Assembly (NCBI GenBank): GCA_023145935.1
Contig: JAGLDB010000155.1
Coordinates: 1-5,076 of the forward strand
Length of the DNA: 5,076 nucleotides
Reading direction: 5' to 3'
Source of the DNA: Candidatus Sabulitectum sp.
GTDB lineage: Bacteria > Fermentibacterota > Fermentibacteria > Fermentibacterales > Fermentibacteraceae
Numbering within the stretch: the first letter of the stretch is position 1; each line of letters begins with the position of its first letter. Made by a program: the position numbers and the translations under genes. Shown here in pieces: positions 1 to 5,076 of the stretch. The notes beneath the pieces are model-generated. The model had not been told where the DNA came from. It saw only the letters and a program-made list of their open reading frames with translations, and did not search any database.

Positions 1-402
1 TCTACAAGAATAAGAACTGTTGCAAAAACACTTGTGACCATACCCAACAAAGAGATCGTAGACTCTACCATAGACAACCTCTCCAAAAGACCGATGCGAA
101 GGTGTACGATCACAATTGGTGTTACATACGACGCCACAGCTGCAAAGATGCAGGAACTTGTAGACTCCCTCAGAAAAATGCTTGAAGAAGATGACATGGC
201 GGAAGAAAATGGAGCAAATGTTCATTTCTCCACCTTCGGTGACTCGTCGCTGAATGTCGAAATGCTCTTCTTCATCAGAACTACGGATTATTCAAAATTC
301 CTTCAGAGCAGACAGGATCTCAACTTGAAGATCATGCGCGTTGTTGAGGAACTTGGTCTCGATTTCGCCTTCCCATCCACCACTGTCTACCTGGAGAAAT
401 AG
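1..402 (+). CDS. MscS-family mechanosensitive ion channel, C-terminal part (5' end outside window)
   Basis: The frame is open from base 1 and ends at TAG 400-402, giving 133 residues of a longer protein. The GTG at 34 is internal and not a credible start, because conserved family sequence runs upstream of it. MscS-type channels sit in the inner membrane and open under membrane tension to release solutes during hypo-osmotic shock. The visible part begins in the cytoplasmic beta domain: STRIRT, then TLVTIPN and ENLS-like residues (DNLSKRP), the usual signature after the pore helix. It continues into the alpha/beta C-terminal domain with TIGVTYD and ends in FAFPSTTVYLEK, a typical terminus of the larger MscS-like channels. 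The membrane segments and pore helix lie upstream and cannot be judged. The stop overlaps the radC start by one base, suggesting one transcript. The family call is firm; the subfamily is not. Confidence 0.93.
   Translation, partial: STRIRTVAKTLVTIPNKEIVDSTIDNLSKRPMRRCTITIGVTYDATAAKMQELVDSLRKMLEEDDMAEENGANVHFSTFGDSSLNVEMLFFIRTTDYSKFLQSRQDLNLKIMRVVEELGLDFAFPSTTVYLEK
393..396 (+). promoter_or_regulatory. Ribosome binding site for radC inside the channel gene
   Basis: GGAG lies five bases before the GTG at 402, within the last codons of the channel gene. It supports the GTG start and the one-base overlap (TAGTG), an arrangement typical of translational coupling. Confidence 0.6.
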
Positions 403-1064
403 TGGAAGGACACAGAAAACGGCTGAAACAGCGTTTTCTTAGAGCAGGCATAAAGGGCTTCACTGACCGTGAAGCCCTGGAACTGCTTCTTACCTATGCC
501 GCTCCCAGAAAAGACACGAGGAAACTGTCGAAAGATCTGCTGGAAAAATTCGGTAGCCTGAAAAACATACTGAATCAGCCACCTTCAAGCCTTATGTCAG
601 TTGATGGGATCGGAGAATCCGCAGCAACACTCATCAGCTTATTCTCCCAGCTTGCTGCAAGGTCGGAAAGCCCGAAAGAAAAGATAAAGATCACAGGCCC
701 GGATGAAGTAGCGGAATACCTGAAGAAAAGACTTGGCTCCCAGAGAAGAGAACGGTTCAGCGCCCTTCTGCTTAACTCGTCAAATTCTCTTCTTGCTGAA
801 GTTGACCTGGAATACGGAACGGTGAACAGAACACAGGTCTACCCCAGAAACCTTGTGGAAAAGGTGATCGCACACAGTGCAGCAGGTGTTATACTGGTTC
901 ACAACCATCCCGGGGGGAAAACAGACCCCAGCCGTGAAGATATTGCTTTAACAAGAAAACTGATCAAACTGGGAGAAGACATGGATTTCAGAATACTTGA
1001 TCATTTCATAGTCACCGAAGATGAGATCATCAGCCTTAAAGCAATCGGGCTTCTTGATAGATAA
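402..1064 (+). CDS. radC: RadC family protein (JAMM/MPN+ domain)
   Basis: This is a 220-residue protein, close to the usual RadC length, starting at GTG. The N-terminal half is the RadC helical region (GHRKRLKQRF near residue 3, FTDREALELLL near 20), with a helix-hairpin-helix motif around residues 64-75 (SVDGIGESAA). The C-terminal half is the JAMM-type metal-binding domain. His167 and His169 in HNHPGG and Asp180 in DPSREDI match the expected zinc ligands, and YPR at 147-149 matches the family PRE/PRN region. HNHPGG replaces the more common HNHPSG, a mild variant that keeps all ligands. The biochemical role of RadC is unsettled: the original E. coli radC DNA-repair phenotype was later attributed to recG, so a repair function should not be assumed. 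The gene follows the channel gene with a one-base overlap and ends at TAA 1062-1064. No clear terminator hairpin follows it. Confidence 0.95.
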   Translation: MEGHRKRLKQRFLRAGIKGFTDREALELLLTYAAPRKDTRKLSKDLLEKFGSLKNILNQPPSSLMSVDGIGESAATLISLFSQLAARSESPKEKIKITGPDEVAEYLKKRLGSQRRERFSALLLNSSNSLLAEVDLEYGTVNRTQVYPRNLVEKVIAHSAAGVILVHNHPGGKTDPSREDIALTRKLIKLGEDMDFRILDHFIVTEDEIISLKAIGLLDR

Positions 1065-1153
1065 TTGCCGTTTCTGAATGTGCCTCTGCGGGCGATTGGT
1101 TCCACTGAGAAACAAATATTTAGACGGTGACAGATCCAAAAAAGACTGCTATA

Positions 1154-1181
1154 TTGAGGCACATATTTAATGATGTATTAT
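1154..1181 (+). promoter_or_regulatory. Candidate sigma70-like promoter for the glycosyltransferase-like gene
   Basis: In the 138-base gap after radC (1065-1202), TTGAGG at 1154-1159 and TATTAT at 1176-1181 are separated by 16 bases. They match the -35 consensus at 4 of 6 positions and the -10 consensus at 5 of 6. Transcription would begin near 1188, leaving a very short leader before the Shine-Dalgarno at 1192. That would place the upstream ATG at 1170 outside the mRNA. Consensus matching in an uncharacterised phylum is weak evidence. I saw nothing else in this gap beyond AT-rich sequence. Confidence 0.4.
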
Positions 1182-1191
1182 CAAAGTATCA

Positions 1192-1197
1192 GGGAGG
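1192..1197 (+). promoter_or_regulatory. Strong ribosome binding site that sets the start at 1203
   Basis: GGGAGG ends five bases before the ATG at 1203, an ideal Shine-Dalgarno position. The in-frame ATGs at 1170 and 1173 have no comparable site. This decides the start of the following gene. Confidence 0.75.
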
Positions 1198-1202
1198 AAG
1201 TA

Positions 1203-2888
1203 ATGATCAGGAGAATACCAGTTGCTGTGATAATTCTTCTTGGAATTCTGCTCTATCTGCCTACCCTCCGTACGGGATTCCTCACTGATGACTTCCTTGA
1301 CTGCAACCACACCCTCCGGGAGGTTCCTGCTGCCTTTTCGGCTCAATACGGGGGGGGGTACAGGCCTCTAATTATTCTCAGCTGGGCACTGGACAACAGC
1401 ATCTGGGGTGTGGAGAATCAAACTGGCTGGCATGCCACTAACCTGTTTCTGCTCTCAGTAGCATCATTTCTCGTTTTTGTATTCATCAGCCAGTTTATAA
1501 AAAAGGCAGTGGCCGTTTACGCCGGTACAGCTCTTTTTATGTTTTCTTATCCCATGGCTGTTGCAGTTGCAAGAGTCTCATGGAGAACCACAATTCTTGC
1601 GCTGATCCCATTTCTTCTGTCTATCATTATTGTATCAATATGGAGCAGAAACTCAAAGGGAAAGTGGATGCCTTTTGCAGCCGCATTCCTTTATCTGGTT
1701 TCTCTTCTGATTAAAGAAACTACTGTAGCAGCTCTTCCTGTAATGGTACTGGTGGCATACTGCTCTGCTCCTGACATCGCAAGATTGCGAAAAGCCGTTT
1801 GGGCTTTCGCCATAGCTCTTATACCTCTGCTTGTCTACGGGTTGTTAAGGTACCGTGCAATGGGTTTTGGTGTAAATTACGCTGACAGCTCTTCTTTCGG
1901 GTTCTTTATGGCAAAGAATCTGATTCTCCAGAATGCAATTGTCTGGCAACCCTGGCTCTCCGGCGTTTCTGCCAGAGTTTTGCTCCTTCTTTATCCCATA
2001 GCGATTTACTTCGGGGTTCCAAAGTGGAAGAACCGACTCCTTGTTTTCGTTACCGGAGCCTTTCTGATGCTTCCAGTGAGCAATCTTACCCTGAGGCCGG
2101 ATTTCTCCGTGGCCGCATTACCAGGAGCGGCTCTTTTTCTGGGATTTCTTATAGAGAGAATTCATGGGAAAAGGCTTCTTTACCCGGTTCTGTTCATTTT
2201 CTTTGCAGGAATAATTCTGTTTTCCAGAGATGAAATAAAGACTCTAAAGCTCGCCTCGAGCTATGTGGAAAGAACTACAATCAGACTGGCAGAGATTGCT
2301 GAAGAACTGCCTGGGAATGGACCTCTTTTTGTAAATGGTGTTGATAATGCAGTCGGGGTTTACGGCACATTCTGGCCCGGGGAATACATGGTTCCAATGC
2401 AATGTCTCGGAATACATCCGGATAGATTTGTAACGGGAACGAACAGAATATGGGAGGGTCTGACAACAGAGAACGACCCGGGATTCCTGGCATTCATGGC
2501 TGACGACGGAGTGCAATACACATCTGTACAAATCTCTGCGGATATGTATTCTGAACTTCCCGACACCACTGTATTGCTCTCGGGCAGCATACCAGCAGGC
2601 AGATTGATCCAATATCCATCCTGCGTGGGCCCTTATGAATCCGGCTCTCTGCTATTAATCTCACCGATGCTTCAGGATTCGGTTCTTACAGTTAGCCCTG
2701 AATTCAGAGATGGTTTCGCCTATTACGATCTGGCAGCAGTACCTCTGTGGCTCGCCGCAAACGAAGCCACTGTTATTATTACGGAGAAACCCACAGAACT
2801 CACCTTCTCAAGCAAGAACATATCTCTTGATGCTGCCCTGAATACCCTTGCTTCCAAAGCAGAGCAAAATAGTATGGAAACTATCTGA
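1203..2888 (+). CDS. Polytopic membrane protein, GT-C glycosyltransferase-like (PMT/TMTC-related)
   Basis: This is a 561-residue protein. I chose ATG 1203 because of its strong ribosome binding site; the frame extends to 1170, which would add 11 residues. About eleven hydrophobic segments fill residues 5-340, roughly at 5-22, 80-99, 103-122, 131-147, 155-170 and onward. A soluble C-terminal region of about 220 residues follows. Family features are the acidic pair TDDF (28-31) in the first extracytoplasmic loop, where GT-C enzymes place their catalytic acid, GYRPL (52-56), a WHATN stretch (76-80), the YP...VSWRTTILA segment (116-133) and KETTVAALP (171-179). These resemble bacterial protein O-mannosyltransferase or TMTC-like proteins that use polyprenyl-phosphate sugars. 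Unlike TMTC proteins it shows no TPR repeats. Donor and acceptor are unknown. A G9 tract encodes Gly50-52. The stop TGA lies inside a 21-bp direct repeat. The superfamily call is good; enzymatic activity is inferred. Confidence 0.75.
   Translation: MIRRIPVAVIILLGILLYLPTLRTGFLTDDFLDCNHTLREVPAAFSAQYGGGYRPLIILSWALDNSIWGVENQTGWHATNLFLLSVASFLVFVFISQFIKKAVAVYAGTALFMFSYPMAVAVARVSWRTTILALIPFLLSIIIVSIWSRNSKGKWMPFAAAFLYLVSLLIKETTVAALPVMVLVAYCSAPDIARLRKAVWAFAIALIPLLVYGLLRYRAMGFGVNYADSSSFGFFMAKNLILQNAIVWQPWLSGVSARVLLLLYPIAIYFGVPKWKNRLLVFVTGAFLMLPVSNLTLRPDFSVAALPGAALFLGFLIERIHGKRLLYPVLFIFFAGIILFSRDEIKTLKLASSYVERTTIRLAEIAEELPGNGPLFVNGVDNAVGVYGTFWPGEYMVPMQCLGIHPDRFVTGTNRIWEGLTTENDPGFLAFMADDGVQYTSVQISADMYSELPDTTVLLSGSIPAGRLIQYPSCVGPYESGSLLLISPMLQDSVLTVSPEFRDGFAYYDLAAVPLWLAANEATVIITEKPTELTFSSKNISLDAALNTLASKAEQNSMETI
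1350..1358 (+). repeat. Homopolymeric G9 tract within coding sequence
   Basis: Nine consecutive G encode Gly50-Gly52 just before the conserved YRP motif of the membrane protein. Loss of one G brings a TAA into frame at 1369-1371. Gain of one G brings a TAA into frame at 1439-1441. Either slip would leave only a short N-terminal fragment. Poly-G tracts of this length in surface-glycosylation genes are classic phase-variation sites, but a single sequence cannot show variation. Confidence 0.9.
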
Positions 2889-2898
2889 TATAAACCAG
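2878..2898 (+). repeat. 21-bp perfect direct repeat, left copy
   Basis: It is identical over 21 bases to 3507-3527, with mismatches immediately outside on both sides (2877 G versus 3506 A; 2899 T versus 3528 C). This copy contains the end of the glycosyltransferase-like gene, including its TGA at 2886-2888. Its core TATCTGATA is a short 4-1-4 inverted repeat. Read on the minus strand it encodes LVYIR then stop, the same residues that end the amidase at the other copy. Confidence 0.95.
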
Positions 2899-2919
2899 TT
2901 GATTCATCTTAGCTCTCTG

Positions 2920-3231
2920 TTATTCTTCCAGCTCTTTTTCCAAATCCAGATGAAGAATCCTCTTCCCGTGAACAACCGTAAGCACAAAAATCCTGAAATC
3001 TCTAATCTCATAGATTAGTCTATAATTGTATATAAAATGTTCTCTAACATTCTTGTCGTTTTCTTCCGGTACCGCTCTGCCGGAAAGAGGAAAAGATTCC
3101 AGAAGCCTGGTTGCTTCAACGATCTTTGTTACTACCGAATCGGCATAAAAAGGCGAATCTTTTTGAATGTACTGTGCGATCTCTTCAACATCAATGATTG
3201 CCCCATCTGTCCAGACTACTTCATAATCCAC
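2920..3231 (-). CDS. RelE/ParE-family toxin of a type II toxin-antitoxin system
   Basis: This is a 103-residue protein, a typical size for the family. It starts at GTG (3231); an in-frame TAA lies directly upstream, so no earlier start is possible. The layout follows ParE-like toxins: an N-terminal strand (YEVVWTDGA), helices with VEEIAQYI (15-22) and FYADSVVTKIVEATRLLESFP (28-48), SGR at 50-52, then the strand region VREHFIYNYRLIYEIRD (62-78) and the closing ILTVVHGKR-type strand (FVLTVVHGKR, 82-91) with His88 and Arg91. Family members either poison DNA gyrase (ParE) or cleave mRNA on the ribosome (RelE); sequence reading alone cannot say which. Its start overlaps the antitoxin end by 16 bases and has only a weak AGG-type ribosome site, so translation probably depends on the antitoxin gene. 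It ends at TAA 2920-2922, 31 bases from the facing membrane protein gene, with no hairpin terminator between them. Confidence 0.88.
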   Translation of the reverse strand: MDYEVVWTDGAIIDVEEIAQYIQKDSPFYADSVVTKIVEATRLLESFPLSGRAVPEENDKNVREHFIYNYRLIYEIRDFRIFVLTVVHGKRILHLDLEKELEE

Positions 3232-3419
3232 TTATCAAGCCTGTCCTCTGCTGCTGCCTGGGAGTGAATTTTCCCATCCTCAATGTTCTTTCTGGCATTT
3301 CTCAACTTTTCTGCAATGTAAAGATGGTACTGAATGTCTTCAAACGTGCTTTCATCCGGAAGCCGCTTTATCAGGTTCACTGCTTCCATTTTCTCCGTCG
3401 ACATCATCTGCTCTCCCAT
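3216..3419 (-). CDS. Small antitoxin partner of the RelE/ParE-family toxin
   Basis: This is a 67-residue acidic and basic helical protein encoded directly before the toxin, with a 16-bp overlap. The stretch LIKRLPDESTFEDIQYHLYIAEKLR (16-40), followed by NIEDGKI (45-51) and a C-terminal RLDKWIMK, resembles a recurring group of short antitoxins found beside ParE/RelE toxins, whose members end in a KW-type tail after an SHEEV-like segment. No ribbon-helix-helix or Phd-type DNA-binding region is evident, so autoregulation may differ from canonical antitoxins. The start is uncertain: ATG 3419 has a GGAGG 12 bases upstream, while ATG 3407 has GGAG at a better 5-base spacing, and ATG 3404 follows directly. 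The shorter starts would remove four or five residues outside the conserved part. Role assignment rests on position, size and pattern similarity. Confidence 0.78.
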   Translation of the reverse strand: MGEQMMSTEKMEAVNLIKRLPDESTFEDIQYHLYIAEKLRNARKNIEDGKIHSQAAAEDRLDKWIMK

Positions 3420-3430
3420 GTTCTTATGCT

Positions 3431-3436
3431 TCCTCC
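3431..3436 (-). promoter_or_regulatory. Ribosome binding site upstream of the antitoxin
   Basis: On the minus strand this reads GGAGGA, 11 bases before ATG 3419. It is a strong match at a long spacing. A second GGAG lies inside the first codons and would serve ATG 3407 instead. Confidence 0.5.
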
Positions 3437-3451
3437 GTTCTTTCTGTGGTT

Positions 3452-3481
3452 CATATAGTTAATGTAATCAATTATTGCCAA
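3452..3481 (-). promoter_or_regulatory. Candidate promoter of the toxin-antitoxin operon
   Basis: On the minus strand, TTGGCA (3481-3476, 5 of 6 to the -35 consensus) and TATATG (3457-3452, 4 of 6 to the -10 consensus) are 18 bases apart. The site lies upstream of the antitoxin in the AT-rich gap 3420-3506, inside the direct repeats, so the cassette would carry its own promoter. A TGCC/GGCA inverted pair (3476-3488) overlaps the -35. Confidence 0.45.
3465..3474. promoter_or_regulatory. Possible operator palindrome in the toxin-antitoxin promoter
   Basis: TAATCAATTA contains a TAAT/ATTA inverted repeat around a 2-base centre. It lies in the spacer between the proposed -35 and -10, where an antitoxin or toxin-antitoxin complex commonly binds to repress its own operon. 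In AT-rich sequence a 4-base arm can occur by chance. Confidence 0.25.
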
Positions 3482-3506
3482 ACCGGCATTCTTCAGTATT
3501 CTCAAA

Positions 3507-3527
3507 AAACTATCTGATATAAACCAG
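3507..3527 (+). repeat. 21-bp perfect direct repeat, right copy
   Basis: Identical to 2878-2898. On the minus strand it contains the last five codons of the amidase gene (LVYIR) and its TAG stop (3512-3510), followed by three T bases. Beyond the exact match, 3528-3537 shows only weak gapped similarity to the sequence after the left copy. Confidence 0.95.
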
Positions 3528-4775
3528 CTTTATTGACTGTAACCGATGAGATTCAACTGCAAAATACACACCGCACGGCAGGTCAACAGGGGTCCATTGA
3601 ACCGAACCGGTACCGATGACTGAGGATACTCTTCTACCCGCCGGATTGTAAAACAGAACTTCTGTTTCAACAGATGAGGGCAGATGAATGGTGAATGAAG
3701 CAGCAGGGTTCTGAACAACAGAGAGCCCAGTAGATTCATACTGCTCAACACCCAGAGGCGGCACCAGTTTCACAGCATCAGCCACCATTACTCCAGGAAA
3801 ACTCTCCGACCCCAGGATCTGAATGGAGCACTCTCCATCAAAAGAATAACTTCCAAGTGAAACCCATTCACCTCCACCGCTTCCATGCTGATCAGCGTAG
3901 ATGTCTGTGTGACCCCCGGAATGATTAATACGGTAACAGACCGAAGAAGATCTGTCATTACCCGAAGTCCACCAGCTGTTCACAGTAAAACTGCCGTAAA
4001 CCGGGATCATGGAAACCCATGACGCCGTTCTGCCCTGCTCTGCCTCTGTGGCAGCACAGTTCATCATCCACGGTGCACCTGAAGCTTCCACTACCCACTC
4101 AAGAGAATCATCCACGGAAAACCCCGGTGAGAGGTTGTCCATAAGTATGACCCCGTTGCCGTAATCAGGCACCGATAGCCCCAGAAAACTACAGATTCCG
4201 TTTGCATAGGCCCAGGCCTGTATTCCTTTGTGATCGTTAACATTGAATGCGTACAGGTATGATTCATTCCAGTTCTGATCGTAATCCAGAAAACTTCCCT
4301 CTCCTAGAATTGCAGGCATGTTCGTTTCCCGGATAACATGAAGATAATCCCCGACTTTTACCCCTCGGTCCGTGTAGCCGTAACCGGCTACAAGACTGCT
4401 CTGTACAGGAACTGCAAGCTGATATGAGATATCGTCAGGCTCAAGTGAGTAACAGAATGTCTCTGTTCCCTGTACTGCTCCATTGAAAGCATTCTCATGA
4501 AGAGAGATAAAATAATCAAAACCCCAGGAATTTGCGTAACCGCTTCTATCCTGAAGAGATACATTGTAATCACCGTCACGGGTCAAGCCAACGAAAGAAA
4601 TACCAGGCACCTGATTCAGCAGGTTCTCCAGCAGCAGTGCCTCTTCAAGAACCACATCCTTTTCAAGGCAGTATTCTCCCACAGCACCGGTACTGGTTCC
4701 TCCGTGGCCCGGATCAAGACAAACAGTTATGCCACCCAGAACAACAGAGCAGACAAGCTTAAAAAGAAAGATCAT
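3510..4775 (-). CDS. Secreted N-acetylmuramoyl-L-alanine amidase with golvesin-like domain and type IX-type sorting tail
   Basis: This is a 421-residue protein. It begins with a short hydrophobic, signal-like segment (1-15) that runs straight into the catalytic domain. The Amidase_3 fold (16-200) cleaves the bond between N-acetylmuramic acid and the stem peptide. Its zinc ligands are His24 in DPGHGG, Glu38 in LEKD and His93 in SLHENA; the catalytic glutamate is Glu159 in AILGEGSF. LTRDGD (64-69) and the L-x-x-R-x-x-x-AN pattern (74-82) also match. Residues 225-338 resemble the golvesin C-terminal/Xly binding domain (VCYRINHSGG at 279-288, YADQHGSGGGEWVSLGSY, VADAVKLV at 331-338), thought to bind cell-wall or surface polymers. 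Residues 350-421 form a sorting-domain-like module: QNP (355-357), YNPAGRRV, CGVYF (401-405), KLVYIR. Export to the cell surface or medium is inferred. ATG 4775 is the only start after an in-frame TGA at 4784-4782; its ribosome site is weak. It overlaps the upstream TolB-like gene by 17 bp. Confidence 0.9.
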   Translation of the reverse strand: MIFLFKLVCSVVLGGITVCLDPGHGGTSTGAVGEYCLEKDVVLEEALLLENLLNQVPGISFVGLTRDGDYNVSLQDRSGYANSWGFDYFISLHENAFNGAVQGTETFCYSLEPDDISYQLAVPVQSSLVAGYGYTDRGVKVGDYLHVIRETNMPAILGEGSFLDYDQNWNESYLYAFNVNDHKGIQAWAYANGICSFLGLSVPDYGNGVILMDNLSPGFSVDDSLEWVVEASGAPWMMNCAATEAEQGRTASWVSMIPVYGSFTVNSWWTSGNDRSSSVCYRINHSGGHTDIYADQHGSGGGEWVSLGSYSFDGECSIQILGSESFPGVMVADAVKLVPPLGVEQYESTGLSVVQNPAASFTIHLPSSVETEVLFYNPAGRRVSSVIGTGSVQWTPVDLPCGVYFAVESHRLQSIKLVYIR

Positions 4776-5076
4776 CCAGGCTCACGCATTCCGGAATCCC
4801 CCAGTTCTCGTCCACAAACCAGAGTACACCGCAGGAGCAGGCCGGTCTGGTTTCAAGAACTTCCGGGGTAAATGTTACCTGAACAGCTTTCCCGCCAGGC
4901 CTAACAAACCAAATGTCAGCTGCTGTAATACTGTGCCCGTCATCCTCTGACTTACAATAAAACAGCCCCGACAGCTCTGTACTCCAGCAGGGCTGAGAAC
5001 CATTGGCAACCACATATGAATTCTGTCCAAACGGCACATAAACTATTTCTCCGGTAAGAGAAGACACAAGAACATC
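4759..5076 (-). CDS. TolB-like beta-propeller protein, C-terminal part (5' end outside window)
   Basis: The frame is open to the right window edge and ends at TAA 4761-4759, giving 105 residues of a larger protein. The ATG/GTG codons near 5067 are not convincing starts, since the frame continues past them. The segment around ADIWFVRPGGKAVQVTFT then ETRPACS and GVLWFVDE follows the PD40 (WD40-like) repeat pattern of TolB-type propellers: D-I-W/Y-V, a glycine turn, a Q-V/L-T-F/N-T motif, then a P-A-C/W-S blade start. At least one blade, and probably two, are visible. Such propellers are usually periplasmic or exported and mediate protein or polymer contacts. The 17-bp overlap with the amidase start suggests one operon with coupled translation. 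Partner and exact role cannot be told from this fragment. Confidence 0.65.
   Translation of the reverse strand, partial: DVLVSSLTGEIVYVPFGQNSYVVANGSQPCWSTELSGLFYCKSEDDGHSITAADIWFVRPGGKAVQVTFTPEVLETRPACSCGVLWFVDENWGIPECVSLDDLSF

Larger units (their letters stand above)
2878..3527 (-). mobile_element. Putative toxin-antitoxin cassette bounded by 21-bp direct repeats
   Basis: The unit (period 629 bp) contains only the antitoxin, the toxin and their presumed promoter. Removing one repeat plus the interior rebuilds a junction where the plus-strand membrane protein gene and the minus-strand amidase gene keep their full ends and overlap tail to tail by 8 bp. That is what a clean insertion would leave. 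The repeat is longer than usual transposon target duplications and no transposase or integrase is present. Capture or integration by a site-specific recombinase acting in trans, at a gene 3' end, is one reading. An illegitimate duplication during insertion is another. The repeats are directly seen; mobility is inferred. Confidence 0.5.

Noticed and set aside
948..1139. 63-codon minus-strand reading frame over the radC end
   Set aside because: It lies opposite conserved radC sequence, resembles no family and has no ribosome site; a shadow of the real gene.
2244..2612. 122-codon minus-strand reading frame, and two shorter ones, within the membrane protein gene
   Set aside because: They sit opposite a continuous plus-strand protein with coherent composition and show no domain features.
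2889..2919. Bidirectional terminator between the membrane protein and toxin genes
   Set aside because: No stem-loop with a following T-run could be found on either strand in this 31-base gap.
3198..3458. 86-codon plus-strand reading frame with hydrophobic stretches across the toxin-antitoxin genes
   Set aside because: The opposite strand carries a recognisable toxin-antitoxin pair; the hydrophobic look comes from reading antisense to charged helices.
3507..3527. Repeat as a XerC/XerD dif-type or integron attC site
   Set aside because: The 21 bases lack the conserved dif arm sequences and there is no attC-style pair of complementary outer arms; kept only as an analogy for a repeat-flanked cassette.
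4497..4871. 124-codon plus-strand reading frame opposite the amidase and propeller genes
   Set aside because: It runs antisense to well-conserved catalytic motifs of the amidase and has low-complexity, basic composition typical of antisense frames.
1..5076. CRISPR array, tRNA or rRNA genes
   Set aside because: No regularly spaced repeats and no cloverleaf or rRNA-like segments were recognised; the only long repeat is a single pair.

Overview
The window carries six bacterial protein genes plus a promoter, repeats and two partial ends. The organism is probably a Gram-negative-type bacterium of the FCB (Fibrobacteres-Chlorobi-Bacteroidetes) superphylum or a neighbouring candidate phylum. The main evidence is the secreted amidase on the minus strand, which ends in a C-terminal module resembling a type IX secretion (Por) sorting domain, a hallmark of that group. 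Base composition looks moderate, slightly AT-rich. A lineage such as Fermentibacteria would fit, but no marker here fixes the phylum.

Left part, plus strand (1-2888). The window opens inside an MscS-type mechanosensitive channel gene. It overlaps radC by one base (TAGTG), so the two are probably co-transcribed. After a 138-base gap with a plausible sigma70-like promoter and a strong Shine-Dalgarno comes a polytopic membrane protein related to GT-C glycosyltransferases (PMT/TMTC-like, without TPRs). Its early coding region contains a run of nine G, where a one-base slip either way would truncate the protein, so it is a candidate phase-variable gene.

Middle (2878-3527). A two-gene toxin-antitoxin module (antitoxin first, then a RelE/ParE-family toxin) lies on the minus strand. 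It is bracketed by two perfect 21-bp direct repeats, 629 bp apart. One copy covers the stop codon of the glycosyltransferase-like gene and the other covers the stop codon of the amidase gene. Collapsing the repeats would remove the toxin-antitoxin pair and leave both flanking proteins unchanged, with their 3' ends overlapping by 8 bp. I read this as a small inserted or mobile toxin-antitoxin cassette without its own recombinase. This is the most unusual structure in the window.

Right part, minus strand (3510-5076). A TolB-like beta-propeller gene, entering from beyond the window edge, overlaps by 17 bp with an N-acetylmuramoyl-L-alanine amidase. The amidase consists of a signal-like N-terminus, an Amidase_3 catalytic domain, a golvesin C-terminal-like domain and the sorting tail. 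Both look like exported envelope proteins. With the channel and the membrane glycosyltransferase they give the window an envelope theme. The toxin-antitoxin pair appears to be an insertion rather than part of that theme.
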